Assembly (NCBI GenBank): GCA_013202725.1
Contig: JABMRH010000170.1
Span: forward strand, 1-5,605
Reading direction: 5' to 3'
DNA: 5,605 nt
Source: Desulfobacteraceae bacterium
GTDB lineage: Bacteria > Desulfobacterota > Desulfobacteria > Desulfobacterales > ETH-SRB1
In this document: piece after piece, positions 5,594-5,605 of the stretch
Layout: each line of letters begins with the position of its first letter
Position numbering within the stretch: the first letter of the stretch is position 1
Program-made: the position numbers and the translations under genes
Notes under the pieces: model-generated
Told to the model about the DNA's origin: nothing
Databases searched by the model: none
Seen by the model: the letters and a program-made list of their open reading frames with translations, nothing else

Positions 5594-5605
5594 AATGGGA
5601 GGCTA

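Overview
The window holds three complete genes on the + strand, in the order cysS, uvrB, uvrC: cysteinyl-tRNA synthetase and two of the three subunits of the UvrABC nucleotide excision repair nuclease. They are packed with spacers of 12 bp (cysS-uvrB) and 25 bp (uvrB-uvrC), so they very probably form one operon. About 200 bp of non-coding sequence precedes cysS and about 80 bp follows uvrC. The first 24 bases may be the end of another gene on the same strand. The protein families are certain. No novel enzyme system is visible.

The DNA is moderately AT-rich and the proteins are standard bacterial ones. The cysS-uvrB-uvrC order and the style of the short spacer repeats suggest an anaerobic member of the Desulfobacterota (former Deltaproteobacteria, for example a Desulfobacterales relative). 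This assignment rests on recall of such genomes, not on a search, and is moderately uncertain.

Layout: 1-24, possible C-terminus of an upstream gene; 14-54, repeats of a TGCCTAAAG-type unit; 55-171, unexplained spacer with a small GC hairpin; 172-210, the same repeat family in the opposite orientation; 222-1667, cysS; 1665-1679, two TAACACC heptads; 1680-3668, uvrB; 3668-3688, three heptads that are the reverse complement of the previous ones; 3694-5526, uvrC; 5517-5534, two 9-bp ACAGGATTW units; 5543-5593, two hairpins without a U-tract.

Functionally, CysRS charges tRNA-Cys. UvrB is the damage-verifying helicase-like subunit, and UvrC makes the 3' and 5' incisions around the lesion. UvrA is not in the window. 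The most interesting aspect is not the genes but the boundaries: every one carries a short-period tandem repeat, three repeat families are involved, and each visible stop codon lies inside or touches a repeat. uvrB is bracketed by inverted copies of one heptad, and none of the three genes has a good Shine-Dalgarno sequence at its preferred start.
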